From assembly GCF_040256645.1 (NCBI RefSeq), contig NZ_CP158281.1, positions 2,108,001-2,172,000 on the forward strand: a stretch of 64,000 nucleotides of DNA, in the 5' to 3' direction. Source of the stretch: Brevibacterium sp. CBA3109 (GTDB lineage Bacteria > Actinomycetota > Actinomycetes > Actinomycetales > Brevibacteriaceae). The notes under the pieces were generated by a model. That model made no database searches, was not told the DNA's origin, and was given only the letters and a program-made list of their open reading frames with translations. Below, in pieces: positions 36,462-45,928 of this stretch. The first letter of the stretch is position 1; the number at the start of each line of letters is the position of its first letter. Both the position numbers and the translations under genes were made by a program.

Positions 36462-37205
36462 TCAGTCCTTCGGTCCGCCGGCCACGTAGATGACCTGCCC
36501 GGAGACGAAGCCGGCCCCCTCGGACGCGAGGAATGAGGCTGTGTGTGCAATGTCTTCGGGTTTTCCCGTACGCGCCACAGGAATCTGTCCGACTCCTGCT
36601 GCGATGAAGTCCTCATAATTCACACCCATCCGCTCAGCGGTGGCTTTGGTCATGTCGGTTTCGATGAGACCGGGTGCAATCGCATTGGCCGTGACACCGA
36701 ACTTGCCGAGCTCGATCGACCACGTCTTCGTCATTCCCTGGATCCCTGCCTTGGCCGCAGAGTAGTTCGTCTGACCACGGTTGCCCTGTGCGGATGTCGA
36801 CGACATCGACACGATGCGGCCGAATTTCGCTTCGACCATGTATGACTGAACGGCCTTTGTCATCAGGAATGCTCCGCCGAGGTGAACAGAGAGGACCTTC
36901 TGGAATTCCTCATGGGTCATCTTGAACAGCAGATTGTCCCGGAGAATGCCGGCGTTGTTGACAAGGACAGTCGGAGCACCGAGAGTCTCTGCGACAGTCT
37001 TCACGGCGGATTCGACAGAAGCCTCGTCAGAGACATCAGTCTCGACCCCCAGCCCTTTCATACCTGCAGATTCGACAGCCCTGACCGAGTCTTCGGTGGG
37101 GCCCATGTCGAGGATCGCGACGTTCATTCCGTCCGATGCCAGGCGCTGGGCGATGGCGGCTCCGATGCCGCGGCCGCCACCAGTGACGATTGCTGTCCGA
37201 GTCAT
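36462..37205 (-). CDS. Short-chain dehydrogenase/reductase, FabG type
   Basis: The 247-aa product starts with the NAD(P) motif TGGGRGIGAAIAQ and has NNAG (VLVNNAGILRDN), the catalytic YSAAK with serine in SMSSTSAQG, and the PGLIETDM segment. It looks like a 3-ketoacyl-CoA/ACP reductase or 3-hydroxyacyl-CoA dehydrogenase. Next to a thiolase, it most likely acts on beta-oxidation or acetoacetyl-CoA intermediates. ATG 37205 is fixed by a strong GGAGGAAAATCGTC ahead; the longer frame to 37412 runs into the control region. Confidence 0.9.
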   Translation of the reverse strand: MTRTAIVTGGGRGIGAAIAQRLASDGMNVAILDMGPTEDSVRAVESAGMKGLGVETDVSDEASVESAVKTVAETLGAPTVLVNNAGILRDNLLFKMTHEEFQKVLSVHLGGAFLMTKAVQSYMVEAKFGRIVSMSSTSAQGNRGQTNYSAAKAGIQGMTKTWSIELGKFGVTANAIAPGLIETDMTKATAERMGVNYEDFIAAGVGQIPVARTGKPEDIAHTASFLASEGAGFVSGQVIYVAGGPKD

Positions 37206-37596
37206 GACGATTTTCCTCCGAGGTGATGGTTCGTGATTGGGCTGCGACGAGAGTGACCTGGATCTCACCTCCCGCAGCTTCCACCATAGACCACAAAAGT
37301 AACTGAACGATTGTTTGCTCAGAAATTGGGATCTTGAATCCCGGCCGACTTCGCCAGATGCCGCCACACGGGGTACACCAGACCGAACGGAGACTAAGTC
37401 CAGACCAAACATCGACGACGGGAAAGAGAATTGCCAGAGATATCGACACTGAGATTGACATCACATTTGATGATGGATAAGTTCCTCTCTAAGCCTCAAT
37501 CGAATATTCGTTCAGATTGGCTTCGGGGTTCTGCTCAGGCATCCCGACAACCTTGAGCAACGCTGCTGCTCAGCTTCACTTTTCAAAGGAGAAAAG
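37206..37596. promoter_or_regulatory. Divergent control region with an imperfect palindrome at 37303-37322
   Basis: This 391-bp gap separates the SDR-thiolase operon from the liv operon and holds no credible gene. CTGAACGATTGTTTGCTCAG (37303-37322) is an imperfect inverted repeat with matching CTGA/TCAG ends, about 100 bp ahead of the SDR start, and could bind a TetR-type regulator. AAAGGAG stands just before livK. Confidence 0.4.
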
Positions 37597-38820
37597 ATGA
37601 CCTCAATCCCCCGAAGGGCGAGCCGTCCCGTGCTTGCCACCGCCGTCATCAGCACATTCGCACTGGCTCTCGGCGCCTGCGGTGGAGGTGGTGAAAGCGG
37701 TGACTCCGGCGGCGACGGCTCGGTCGTCATCGGCTATACCGGCCCCCTGAGCGGCGGTGGCGCGTCCTACGGGGAGAATGTCCAGACGGGCCTCCAGATG
37801 GCAGTCGATGATCTCAACGAGGATGGACTCGAGGTCGACGGGAAGAAGGTCACCATCGAGCTCAAGTCCCTCGATGACAAGTACGCGCCGTCCACCGCAG
37901 CCAGCAATGCCCAGCGACTGGCTGACCAGGACAAAGCACCCGTTGTCGTCTCCCCCAACGCCGGCGCGATCAAAGCGATCCAGCAGATCAACGACGGTCG
38001 GTCCAAATTCATGATCTCCGCGTACACCTCGGATCCTGCGATCGTACAGTCCGATAACCCGCTGACGATGATGATTCCGCCGAACTTCGAGTCCTATGCC
38101 AAGCCGTTCACCGAACAGGGAATGAAGCACGGGGGCAAGAAGCTCGCGCTGCTCGGCACGCAGAGTGAGTACGGTCAGCAGTGGACGAAGGCGATCACGG
38201 ACGAGTGGAAGAAGGCTGACGGCAAAATCGGCGCAGACAACAGCGTTGACTACGCCACTGTGTCGGACTTCGCTGGGCCAGTCTCGAAGGCCCTGTCTGA
38301 GAAGCCCGACAGCATCTTCGTCGGTGGCCCTTCCCAGCCGACCGCGCTGATCATGGAAGAGGCGAAGAAGCAGGGCTTCGAGGGCAGCTTCCTCGTGATG
38401 GACCAGGCGAAACTCGACGAGATGGCAACCGTGACCAAGATCAAGAACCTGACGAACTCCGTCGGCGTTCTTCCTGTCAAGGAATACGACGACCCCGGCA
38501 ACAAGGACTTCATGAAGAGTTTCGCGGAAGTTGCCGGCGATAAGAAGGTGGCGACCAGCGAGACTGCGCTGAATTATCAGGGTATCGCTATCATCGCCAA
38601 GGCAATGGAAGTCGCGGGGACTACCAGTGATCCCGAGAAGATCCGTGCTGCCGTGCCCGACGCACTGAGCAAGGTCGACGACAAGTACAAGGTCAACGGC
38701 TTCCCGACCGAAATCACAGATCAGGGACATCTGATGAATCCTGATTTGGAGGCCACCTACTTGGACAAGGACGAGAAGTACACGAAGGTACCCATCGAAC
38801 AGGTATCCGACGCCAAATAG
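37597..38820 (+). CDS. livK: Branched-chain amino acid type ABC transporter, substrate-binding lipoprotein
   Basis: The 407-aa product has a lipoprotein signal with lipobox ALGAC followed by a Gly/Ser-rich linker. A periplasmic-binding-fold domain of the Leu/Ile/Val-binding class comes next (VIGYTGPLSGGGASYGENVQTG, VVVSPNAGAIKAIQQI). It should capture the substrate outside the membrane and deliver it to LivHM. The ligand could be a branched-chain amino acid, an amide or an aromatic acid. AAAGGAG precedes the ATG at 5 nt. First gene of the liv operon; a hairpin follows it. Confidence 0.9.
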   Translation: MTSIPRRASRPVLATAVISTFALALGACGGGGESGDSGGDGSVVIGYTGPLSGGGASYGENVQTGLQMAVDDLNEDGLEVDGKKVTIELKSLDDKYAPSTAASNAQRLADQDKAPVVVSPNAGAIKAIQQINDGRSKFMISAYTSDPAIVQSDNPLTMMIPPNFESYAKPFTEQGMKHGGKKLALLGTQSEYGQQWTKAITDEWKKADGKIGADNSVDYATVSDFAGPVSKALSEKPDSIFVGGPSQPTALIMEEAKKQGFEGSFLVMDQAKLDEMATVTKIKNLTNSVGVLPVKEYDDPGNKDFMKSFAEVAGDKKVATSETALNYQGIAIIAKAMEVAGTTSDPEKIRAAVPDALSKVDDKYKVNGFPTEITDQGHLMNPDLEATYLDKDEKYTKVPIEQVSDAK

Positions 38821-38841
38821 TCACCATCGTCGGCGCTTCCC

Positions 38842-38872
38842 ACAGCGGGGTATGAGCTTCATGCCCCGCTGT
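38842..38872 (+). terminator. Intercistronic hairpin between livK and livH
   Basis: ACAGCGGGG (38842-38850) pairs perfectly with CCCCGCTGT (38864-38872) around a 13-nt loop, without a T-run. In binding-protein operons such hairpins commonly stabilise the upstream message or partly stop transcription, giving more binding protein than permease. Confidence 0.6.
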
Positions 38873-38905
38873 CGCGCCGTCTGACGTCCTGTGAGGAATC
38901 ACTTC

Positions 38906-39772
38906 ATGACACTTTTCATCCAACAGCTCTTCAACGGCGTTGCACTCGGCGGTGTGTACTGCCTTGCCGCCATCGGTCTGACCTTGGTCTTCGGCGTTCT
39001 GCGCATCCCCAACCTCGCGCACGGCGCGCTGTACATGCTCGGCGCCTATGTCACCTACTTCTTTCTGACCACGGTCGGCGTGCCCTATGTGGCTGCCATC
39101 GGCCTTGCAGCGCTCGTCCTGTTCGTCCTCGGCGTGCTACTCGAACGCTTGGTCTTCCACCCTCTGCGCAACTCACCCCACACTCACCACATGATTGCAG
39201 CCATCGGCGCCATGTTCTTCTTCCAGGCCGTCGCACAGGCAATCTGGGGTGCTGACTTCAGGCGGATGGAGACACCGATCTCCGGAAGCCTACATATTCT
39301 GGGCGCACAGATCTCCGCGCAGCGCATCGTGATCATCGTGACTGCAGTCGTTGTGCTCGTCCTGCTGACATGGTTCATCAAGCGCTCCATCCATGGTCAG
39401 ACGATCGAAGCCATCGAGCAGGATCGGACCGGATCGGCTCTGGTCGGAATCAACCCGGCTATGGTCTCGATGCTCACCTTGGGACTGTCGGCGCTTCTGG
39501 TCACAATCGCAGCCGGCCTCGTGTCTCCCATCAACCTCCTCTCCCCCACCATGGGCGACTCGCTCAACCTCAAGGTGTTCGCGATCATCATCCTCGGCGG
39601 ACTCGGTTCACTGCCAGGTGCCATCGTCGGCAGCTTCGCGCTTGCGATCGCAGAGACGATGACATCGACGTACATCTCCTCGGCCGTCGGCGAGGCCGTG
39701 GCCTTCGTCGTTCTGGTGGCGGTGCTGGCGATCAGACCCACAGGCCTGTTTGCAAAGGCGGTGCAGCGATGA
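38906..39772 (+). CDS. livH: Branched-chain amino acid type ABC transporter, permease LivH
   Basis: The 288-aa protein has the LivH opening LFNGVALGGVYCLAAIGLTLVFGVLRIPNLAHG (here split across residues 5-37) and about eight helices. The conserved EAIEQDRTGSALVGIN segment contacts the ATPases, and GGLGSLPGAIVGSF follows. ATG 38906 has GAGGAA 8 nt upstream; GTG 38891 is a weaker alternative. Its stop overlaps the livM start. Confidence 0.92.
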   Translation: MTLFIQQLFNGVALGGVYCLAAIGLTLVFGVLRIPNLAHGALYMLGAYVTYFFLTTVGVPYVAAIGLAALVLFVLGVLLERLVFHPLRNSPHTHHMIAAIGAMFFFQAVAQAIWGADFRRMETPISGSLHILGAQISAQRIVIIVTAVVVLVLLTWFIKRSIHGQTIEAIEQDRTGSALVGINPAMVSMLTLGLSALLVTIAAGLVSPINLLSPTMGDSLNLKVFAIIILGGLGSLPGAIVGSFALAIAETMTSTYISSAVGEAVAFVVLVAVLAIRPTGLFAKAVQR

Positions 39773-40860
39773 GTGCACTGAAGAATCCTCGGATCCTCGG
39801 AACTTTGGCCGTGCTTCTCGTCATTGCCCTGACACCGGTGGCATTCGGCGATGAGAACTACATCATGCGAGTGATCACCGTCGGTCTGTGCTCGGCGATC
39901 GCGGTCTACGGGATGAACATCATCCTCGGCTTCACAGGGCAGCTGTCTCTGGCCCAGGGCGGCTTCTTCGGCATCGGAGCATACGCAGTCGGCTTGCTGA
40001 CGACCGATTTCGACTGGTCGTTCTGGCAGGCTTTCCTCGTCGGTGTGGTCGGCACTTCTGCCATCGGCTATCTGTCCGGACTGATCGCCCTGCGCACGAA
40101 GGACGAGTACTTCGCCATCTTCACGATGGCCATCGGCTTCATCATCTACCTGACCATCAGCCGTTGGGAGGCAGTGACGCACGCCCATTCCGGGGTGAAC
40201 AATGTGAAGTTCCCCGAGGCGGGAGACATCGTGGACTTCAGCAATCCGACGGCGATGTTCTATCTCGTCTTCGTCATCCTGCTGATCTGCGTCTACATCA
40301 CCTACGCGATTCGTCGCTCAAGCGTTGGGCGCACTCTGCTGACGATTCGAACCAGCGAAGACCTTGCCGATGCGATCGGTGTCAATGTCGGGCTGAGCAA
40401 GCAACTCGCCTTCGCCGCATCAGCATTCTTCGGCGGCATCGGCGGTGGCCTCTATGCCTCAGTGGTCGGCTTCATCGGCCCCGATGCGGCAACCGTGGAC
40501 AAGACCTTCGAGTTCCTGATGTTCATCCTGGTCGGAGGGATGGGCACTGTCGCTGGGCCGCTGGTGGGCACCATGATTGTGACCTTCCTGTTCGAGTTCT
40601 TCCAGGACTTCCAGGCTTACCGGTTCATCGTGCTCGGCCCCATCATCATTGCTCTGGTGATCTTCGCACCCCGCGGAATCGTGGGGTATCTGGGAGAGTT
40701 CATCGACAAGCGAGCTCGAAAGCGACGAATCGGCTCCGCCCGCAAGGATGGGCCTGCCCGGACCGACGACTCTGCCTGGGCAGACGACTCTGTTCGCGCT
40801 GACAACGCTGATCGCAGGGAAGGTACTGCCGACATCACCACCACCGAGGAGAATAAGTGA
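39769..40860 (+). CDS. livM: Branched-chain amino acid type ABC transporter, permease LivM
   Basis: The 363-aa product has the LivM pattern YGMNIILGFTGQLSLAQGGFFGIGAY and the C-terminal FEFLMFILVGGMGTVAGPLVG, with eight or so helices. A hydrophilic tail of about 45 residues, rich in Asp and Arg (KDGPARTDDSAWADD), extends beyond the family core; its role is unknown. It is coupled to livH by ATGA and to livG by TGATG. The substrate is not evident from sequence. Confidence 0.92.
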   Translation: MSALKNPRILGTLAVLLVIALTPVAFGDENYIMRVITVGLCSAIAVYGMNIILGFTGQLSLAQGGFFGIGAYAVGLLTTDFDWSFWQAFLVGVVGTSAIGYLSGLIALRTKDEYFAIFTMAIGFIIYLTISRWEAVTHAHSGVNNVKFPEAGDIVDFSNPTAMFYLVFVILLICVYITYAIRRSSVGRTLLTIRTSEDLADAIGVNVGLSKQLAFAASAFFGGIGGGLYASVVGFIGPDAATVDKTFEFLMFILVGGMGTVAGPLVGTMIVTFLFEFFQDFQAYRFIVLGPIIIALVIFAPRGIVGYLGEFIDKRARKRRIGSARKDGPARTDDSAWADDSVRADNADRREGTADITTTEENK

Positions 40861-41630
40861 TGCTGCTCGAAATTCGAGGGCTCGGGAAGCGCTTCGGCGG
40901 GCTCGATGCTGTGAAGAACGTCGATCTCGATGTGCAGGAAGGACAGGTCACCGCTGTGATCGGCCCGAACGGTGCCGGCAAGTCAACGCTGTTCAACCTC
41001 ATCCATGGGTTCTATCGCCCCACAGCTGGGACCGTGTCCTTCAACGGTCGTGATATCACCCAGTCGTCTCCGCACAACTCGGTCAAAGGAGGAATCGCGC
41101 GAACTTTCCAGACGACTCATCTCTTCGACGATTCCACACTGTTGGAGAACGTGTTGGCCGGCCGGATCGTGCGTTCCAAGTCCAATGTGTTCGATGCGAT
41201 CTTCCACACTCCACGGCATCGACGCGAATCCGCGCTCAACCACGACAAGGCGCTTGAGGCGCTCGAATTCTGCGGTGTCGGCGAATTCCGTCACGATCTC
41301 GCGTCCAATGTGCCTCAAGAAGTGCAGAAGCGCACGGCTGTCGCCATGGCGTTGGCGACCCAACCAGAGCTGATACTCCTCGATGAACCGGCTGGAGGCA
41401 TTCCCGAGGAAGAGACAACGGACTTCGGCAACCTCATTCGTTCTCTGCCCAATCGCGGGGTGTCGGTGCTGCTGGTTGAACACAAGATGTCGATGATCAT
41501 GGACCTGGCGGACACGATCCTCGTCCTCGATCACGGTCAGAAGCTGGCGATCGGCTCCCCCGCGGAGATTCAAAGCAACCCGGACGTGATTCGTGCCTAC
41601 CTGGGATCGACCAAGGATGAGGAGAGCTGA
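40860..41630 (+). CDS. livG: Branched-chain amino acid type ABC transporter, ATPase LivG with atypical signature
   Basis: The 256-aa product is a LivG-class ATPase: Walker A GPNGAGKSTLFN, the Q-loop region TFQTTHLFDDSTLLENVL, Walker B LILLDEPAGGIP, and the H-loop VEHKMSMIM. The ABC signature, normally LSYGQQRR or LPYGxQKR, reads NVPQEVQKRTAVAMAL, without the usual glycine. In dimeric ATPases one weak signature can be tolerated. The start is ATG 40860, with GAGGAG upstream; GTG 40857 would add one residue. Confidence 0.9.
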   Translation: MLLEIRGLGKRFGGLDAVKNVDLDVQEGQVTAVIGPNGAGKSTLFNLIHGFYRPTAGTVSFNGRDITQSSPHNSVKGGIARTFQTTHLFDDSTLLENVLAGRIVRSKSNVFDAIFHTPRHRRESALNHDKALEALEFCGVGEFRHDLASNVPQEVQKRTAVAMALATQPELILLDEPAGGIPEEETTDFGNLIRSLPNRGVSVLLVEHKMSMIMDLADTILVLDHGQKLAIGSPAEIQSNPDVIRAYLGSTKDEES

Positions 41631-42334
41631 TGCTTTCTCTGGAGAACATAAGCGTCGGCTATGACGCGACTGACGTGCTTCACGGGGTGAGCATCACTGC
41701 CCAGCCCGGTGAGCTGACAGTGATCCTCGGAGCGAACGGCTCTGGAAAGACCACGTTGTTCAAAACCATCAGCGGACTTCTGCGAACTCGTACGGGAACG
41801 ATCGAATACAACGGGCAGGCGATCCAACGAACGCGCCCAAATGCCATCGTCAAGCGCGGCATCGCACATTGCCCAGAGGGACGGCATCTGTTCGGGAAGA
41901 TGTCGGTGGAGAAGAATCTCCGGCTGGGCACGTACCCGCACAGGGACCGCACCCGCACCGAGGAGATCCTGAGCGAAGTACTCGAGCTGTTTCCCATCCT
42001 GAAGGAGAAATCGGCGCAGCCAGCAGGCTCACTCTCAGGCGGACAGCAGCAGATGGTGGCAATCGGCCGTGCACTGATGTCAGACCCCAGCCTGCTGATC
42101 TTGGACGAACCATCTATGGGACTGGCTCCCCTGGTTGTCGAACAGGTGCTCGAGTCGATTGCACAGATCAACCGGAACGGAATCGGCGTGCTGCTCAGTG
42201 AGCAGAATGCGAAGGCTTCGCTGGCCATCGCTCACCGCGGATATGTGCTGGCAGAAGGTCGTGTGGTGCTCGCCGATGATGCCGACAATCTGCTCGACAA
42301 CCCCCAGGTGCAGGCAGCCTACCTGGGACTGTGA
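41630..42334 (+). CDS. livF: Branched-chain amino acid type ABC transporter, ATPase LivF
   Basis: The 234-aa product is a canonical LivF: Walker A GANGSGKTTLFKTI, signature LSGGQQQMVAIGRALM, Walker B LLILDEPSMGLAP, and the H-loop region as LLSEQNAKAS. The TGATG overlap couples it to livG. It is the last gene of the operon and is followed by a strong terminator. Having one intact ATPase may compensate for the weak signature of LivG. Confidence 0.94.
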   Translation: MLSLENISVGYDATDVLHGVSITAQPGELTVILGANGSGKTTLFKTISGLLRTRTGTIEYNGQAIQRTRPNAIVKRGIAHCPEGRHLFGKMSVEKNLRLGTYPHRDRTRTEEILSEVLELFPILKEKSAQPAGSLSGGQQQMVAIGRALMSDPSLLILDEPSMGLAPLVVEQVLESIAQINRNGIGVLLSEQNAKASLAIAHRGYVLAEGRVVLADDADNLLDNPQVQAAYLGL

Positions 42335-42369
42335 GCGTCTAATGCGCGAATAGCCCGTGTGCTCCTCCG

Positions 42370-42406
42370 CCTGTGGTGCCTCGCTATGGTGACGAGGCAC
42401 CACAGG
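42370..42406. terminator. Bidirectional terminator between livF and the YciO-type gene
   Basis: A perfect 14-bp stem, CCTGTGGTGCCTCG with CGAGGCACCACAGG, closes a 9-nt loop. The flanking genes converge, so it can serve both. No T-run is present. Confidence 0.7.
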
Positions 42407-42424
42407 TCGAAGAACCGCTGATGC

Positions 42425-43045
42425 TCATTCGAAGCGTGAGACGTCTCCGGCCCCGACGCGTGCGACCTCTGGCTCTCGACCGGTGAAGTCGATGACGGAG
42501 GTGGGGACGGTTCCCGGCACTCCGGACTCGATGACCACATCCACATCGTTGCCGATCTGCTCGACGACATCATCAGCCTGGGTCAGCGGGTCCTCGGCGC
42601 CGGGCAGCAGCAGGGTCGATGACAGGATGGGTTCGCCCATTGCTTCAACGAGCGCCAGAGCTGTCACATTCTGTGGGATCCGCGCACCGACCGAGTGCTT
42701 TTTGGCGTGCATCATGCGACGTGGGACTTCCTTCGTCGCCTTCATGATGAACGTGTAGGGCCCCGGGGTCATCGACTTGATGACCCTGAAGTCAGAGTTG
42801 TCGACGATGACGAACTGTCCCAACTGCGCGAAGTCGTGGCACATCAGAGTGAAGTGATGTTTCGAGTCCAACTGTCTGATGCGGGTGATCCGCTCGATCC
42901 CGGCCTTGTTGTCCAAGGCGCAGCCCAACGCATAGCACGAGTCCGTGGGGTAGGCGATCAGTCCGCCGTTCCGCAGAGTCTGCACGGCCTTCTCGATCAT
43001 TCGGTTCTGTGGGTTCTCAGGATGCATATTCAGTAGTGTCGCCAT
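42425..43045 (-). CDS. YciO/YrdC/Sua5-type RNA-modification protein
   Basis: The 206-aa product has the family core: GGLIAYPTDSCYALGCAL with the substrate loop, KHHFTLMCHDF, and IPQNVTALALVEAMGEPILSSTLLLPG. YrdC/Sua5 proteins make threonylcarbamoyl-AMP for tRNA t6A; this one looks closer to the YciO branch, whose exact activity is less certain. The ATG at 43045 is the frame's start; MHPENPQ, six codons later, resembles the family opening and is possible. It lies between the liv operon and the AI-2E permease, with no clear operon. Confidence 0.82.
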   Translation of the reverse strand: MATLLNMHPENPQNRMIEKAVQTLRNGGLIAYPTDSCYALGCALDNKAGIERITRIRQLDSKHHFTLMCHDFAQLGQFVIVDNSDFRVIKSMTPGPYTFIMKATKEVPRRMMHAKKHSVGARIPQNVTALALVEAMGEPILSSTLLLPGAEDPLTQADDVVEQIGNDVDVVIESGVPGTVPTSVIDFTGREPEVARVGAGDVSRFE

Positions 43046-43165
43046 ACCTCATGCTAACCACTCACAGCGCACGAGGCGAGAGGCGTTGCGTAATCGATCC
43101 GACAATTATTCGCCCACGCACCTGAGACCTGACCAGTCTGAGTCCTCTGCTGCCGACCCACCAGG

Positions 43166-44416
43166 TCAGTTCGTCGGCGACTCGTCCGCCCTCGGCATCA
43201 GAGAACTGTCGCCAGTCGACGCGGGAGTCTCCTCCCCCGTCGCCGACGCGGGAGGTTCTTCCCCCGCCGTCTCCCCCGCAACTGACACGGTAATGTCTTC
43301 TCCTGCCGCCGACGTATTCGCGGTCTTCGGATCCGAGGCGAGAAGGATGTTCACCCATTTCGCCTTCGGATCCGCGTCAACGAGCAGCGCCTTCAACAGC
43401 AGGGTCGCAGGCAGTGCCAGGAGTGCACCGAGCCATCCCAGCACCCACACCCAGAACAGCAGCGACAGGAAGGACACCAACGGCGTGACTCCGACCGACT
43501 CTCCTGTGAACTTCGGTTGGATGATCGATTGGATGACGAAGTTGAGCACGCTGTAGGCGATGACGACCCACAGTGCCGACTGCCACCCTCCGTCGACGAG
43601 CGCGAGCAGTGCTGGAGGGACGAGGCCGATGACGAAACCGATGTTCGGAATGTAGTTCGTCAGGAACGCGAGCACACCCCACACCCAGATCAGCGGCACA
43701 TCGATGATCGCCAAGGCAATGACGTCGAGCAAAGCGACGATGAGGCCGAAGATCGTTGCCACGATCCAATAGCGTCGCACACCGCTGGCGAAGCTTCCCA
43801 GTGAAGCCGACAGCGAGGGTTTGACGTCAAGGAGCATCAGCATGCGTCTGTCGATGCCCATGGAGTCCATGGCCACGAAGAAGACCGCCATCACGACAGT
43901 GGTGAGCAGGCCTGCAACCATCGACACATTGGTCAACAGCGGATAGACGGCATCGATGAGAGATCTGACGTCGAACTGATTGAACTGCTGTTCGAGCACA
44001 GTGGAGGTGACGCCGATGTCGGACAGGAACACCAGAGCATTCTGATAGGTCGCGATGAGCTGTTGGCCGTAGCTGGGGATGAGGATCACCAGTTCGGCAA
44101 CTGACCATGCCGTCAGCCCGAAGAAGCCGAAGATCATCACCAGCACGAGGATCACCGAGACACAGGCACCGATTGCACGTGGGACCTTCAGCCTGGTCAG
44201 GTACCTCTGCAGCGGATAGACGACGATGTAGAAGTTGAGTGCCAGAAACACTGGGGCGACGATGTCCTGAAGTCCTTTGAAGAACATCAGAGCATAGGCA
44301 AGACCGGCAATCGTCAGGGCGATTACCAGCACCCTGGCAGGCTGGCTCGCATGCCAGGGCCGCTGCTCGCGAGTCAGCTCCGACTGATGCTGCCGGAACT
44401 GAGGGTCATCGCTCAC
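43166..44416 (-). CDS. AI-2E family transporter
   Basis: The 416-aa membrane protein has helices in the order of the AI-2E exporter family (PF01594): a first pair near residues 29-64 and a long middle region. The conserved VLAFLTNYIPNIGFVIGLVPPALLAL and IIQPKFTGESVGVTPLVSFLSLL follow. Members export signal molecules or ions; the name does not fix the substrate. The C-terminal 55 residues are an Ala/Glu/Thr-rich tail with repeats. The start is GTG directly after the der stop, so it is coupled to the housekeeping run. The gap to the YciO-type gene is 120 bp with no gene. Confidence 0.86.
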   Translation of the reverse strand: MSDDPQFRQHQSELTREQRPWHASQPARVLVIALTIAGLAYALMFFKGLQDIVAPVFLALNFYIVVYPLQRYLTRLKVPRAIGACVSVILVLVMIFGFFGLTAWSVAELVILIPSYGQQLIATYQNALVFLSDIGVTSTVLEQQFNQFDVRSLIDAVYPLLTNVSMVAGLLTTVVMAVFFVAMDSMGIDRRMLMLLDVKPSLSASLGSFASGVRRYWIVATIFGLIVALLDVIALAIIDVPLIWVWGVLAFLTNYIPNIGFVIGLVPPALLALVDGGWQSALWVVIAYSVLNFVIQSIIQPKFTGESVGVTPLVSFLSLLFWVWVLGWLGALLALPATLLLKALLVDADPKAKWVNILLASDPKTANTSAAGEDITVSVAGETAGEEPPASATGEETPASTGDSSLMPRADESPTN

Positions 44417-45928
44417 TCAGCGCCCTTTCCGCTTCTCCCTGATCCGCATCGACACCTCGATGGGGGTTCCCTTGAACCCGAACGTCTCGCGCAGACGCCT
44501 GATGATGAAACGACGATACCCCGGATCGAGGAAGCCGGAGGTGAAGAGCACGAATTTCGGCGGCCGAGACTGTGCCTGGGTCCCGAACAGGATCCTCGGC
44601 TGCTTGCCTCCACGCACCGGGTGGGGGTTCGCGGCGACGAGTTCCCCGAGGAATGCGTTGAGCCGTCCGGTCGGGATGCGCATATCCCACCCCTCCAGGG
44701 CGGTCTCCATGGCCGGGACGAGCTTTTCGGCATGGCGTCCGGTCTTCGCGGAGATGTTCACCCGCGGGGCCCAAGACACGTGCGCCAGGTCCCGTTCGAT
44801 CTCACGTTCGAGGTAGTAGCGACGTTCGTCGTCAAGCAGATCCCATTTGTTGAACGCCAGCACCACGGCACGGCCAGCCTCGGCGGCCGTCGTGACGATG
44901 CGGACGTCCTGCTCACTCAGCGGTTCCTGGACCTCGAGGAGGACGAGGGCCAACTCGGCGCGCTCCAATGCCGTCTGCGTGCGCAGTGCCGCATAGAAGT
45001 CGGCACCGCTGGCCTGATGTGCACGACGGCGGATGCCTGCGGTGTCGACGAATCTCCACTGCTTGTCGCCGAGTTCGATGAGTTCGTCGACCGGGTCGCG
45101 GGTGGTGCCGGCGACATTGTCGACGAGCACACGGTCGGAGCCGATGAGCTGGTTGAGCAGCGATGATTTGCCGACATTGGGTCGGCCCACCAGTGCGATC
45201 CTCCGAGGCCCACCCTCGTCGATCCGGGTTTCGACGGCGGAGACCTCGGGCAGGATGTTCAGCACCTCGTCGAGGAGGTCAGCGACCCCGCGTCCGTGGA
45301 GTCCGGACACCGTCCACGGCTGTCCCAGGCCCAGGCCCCAGAGTTCGGCGGCCATGAGCTCGCCGCGTTCGTCATCGACCTTGTTCGCTGCGAGGATGAC
45401 AGGCTTCTTCTTCTTTCGCAGCATCTTCACGATCAGCTCATCGGTCGCGGTCGGTCCGGTCGTCGCATCCACGACGAGGACCACAGCGTCGGCCATGTCG
45501 ACTGCGACTTCGGACTGGATCGCGATGCGAGAGGCCATGCCCTTGGAATCCGAGTCCCATCCGCCGGTGTCGACGAGGGTGAAATCCTTCGTGTTCCATT
45601 CCGCCCGGTAGCTCACCCGGTCACGGGTGACTCCGGGAACGTCTTCGACCACGGCTTCGCGGCGGCCGAGAATCCTGTTGACCAGGGTCGATTTGCCCAC
45701 ATTGGGTCGACCGACGACAGCCAGGACAGGATCGGCCCCGCGGGTTTCCTCGGTTTCGTATTCGAAGCCGTAGGCGTCGAGCAGAGCCCGGTCCTCGTCT
45801 TCGAGGTCATAGCCTTCGAGCCCGGCTTCGAGAGCTGTCGCCCTCTTCTCGGCCTCCTCGTCGCTGATGCTCTCGAGACGTTCGGCCAGATGGTCATCGG
45901 GGTTCTCGTTGAATTCTGATTCAGTCAT
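44417..45928 (-). CDS. der: Ribosome-assembly GTPase Der (EngA)
   Basis: Der is a two-domain GTPase needed for 50S subunit assembly. The 503-aa product has two G domains with P-loops [12 protein letters not shown] and [17 protein letters not shown] and DTAGIRRR switch-II motifs, and NKVD and NKWD specificity motifs, then a KH-like domain. An acidic N-terminal extension of about 65 residues is typical of actinobacteria. The start ATG overlaps the cmk stop by 4 nt. It follows cmk, as in many actinobacteria. Confidence 0.96.
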   Translation of the reverse strand: MTESEFNENPDDHLAERLESISDEEAEKRATALEAGLEGYDLEDEDRALLDAYGFEYETEETRGADPVLAVVGRPNVGKSTLVNRILGRREAVVEDVPGVTRDRVSYRAEWNTKDFTLVDTGGWDSDSKGMASRIAIQSEVAVDMADAVVLVVDATTGPTATDELIVKMLRKKKKPVILAANKVDDERGELMAAELWGLGLGQPWTVSGLHGRGVADLLDEVLNILPEVSAVETRIDEGGPRRIALVGRPNVGKSSLLNQLIGSDRVLVDNVAGTTRDPVDELIELGDKQWRFVDTAGIRRRAHQASGADFYAALRTQTALERAELALVLLEVQEPLSEQDVRIVTTAAEAGRAVVLAFNKWDLLDDERRYYLEREIERDLAHVSWAPRVNISAKTGRHAEKLVPAMETALEGWDMRIPTGRLNAFLGELVAANPHPVRGGKQPRILFGTQAQSRPPKFVLFTSGFLDPGYRRFIIRRLRETFGFKGTPIEVSMRIREKRKGR

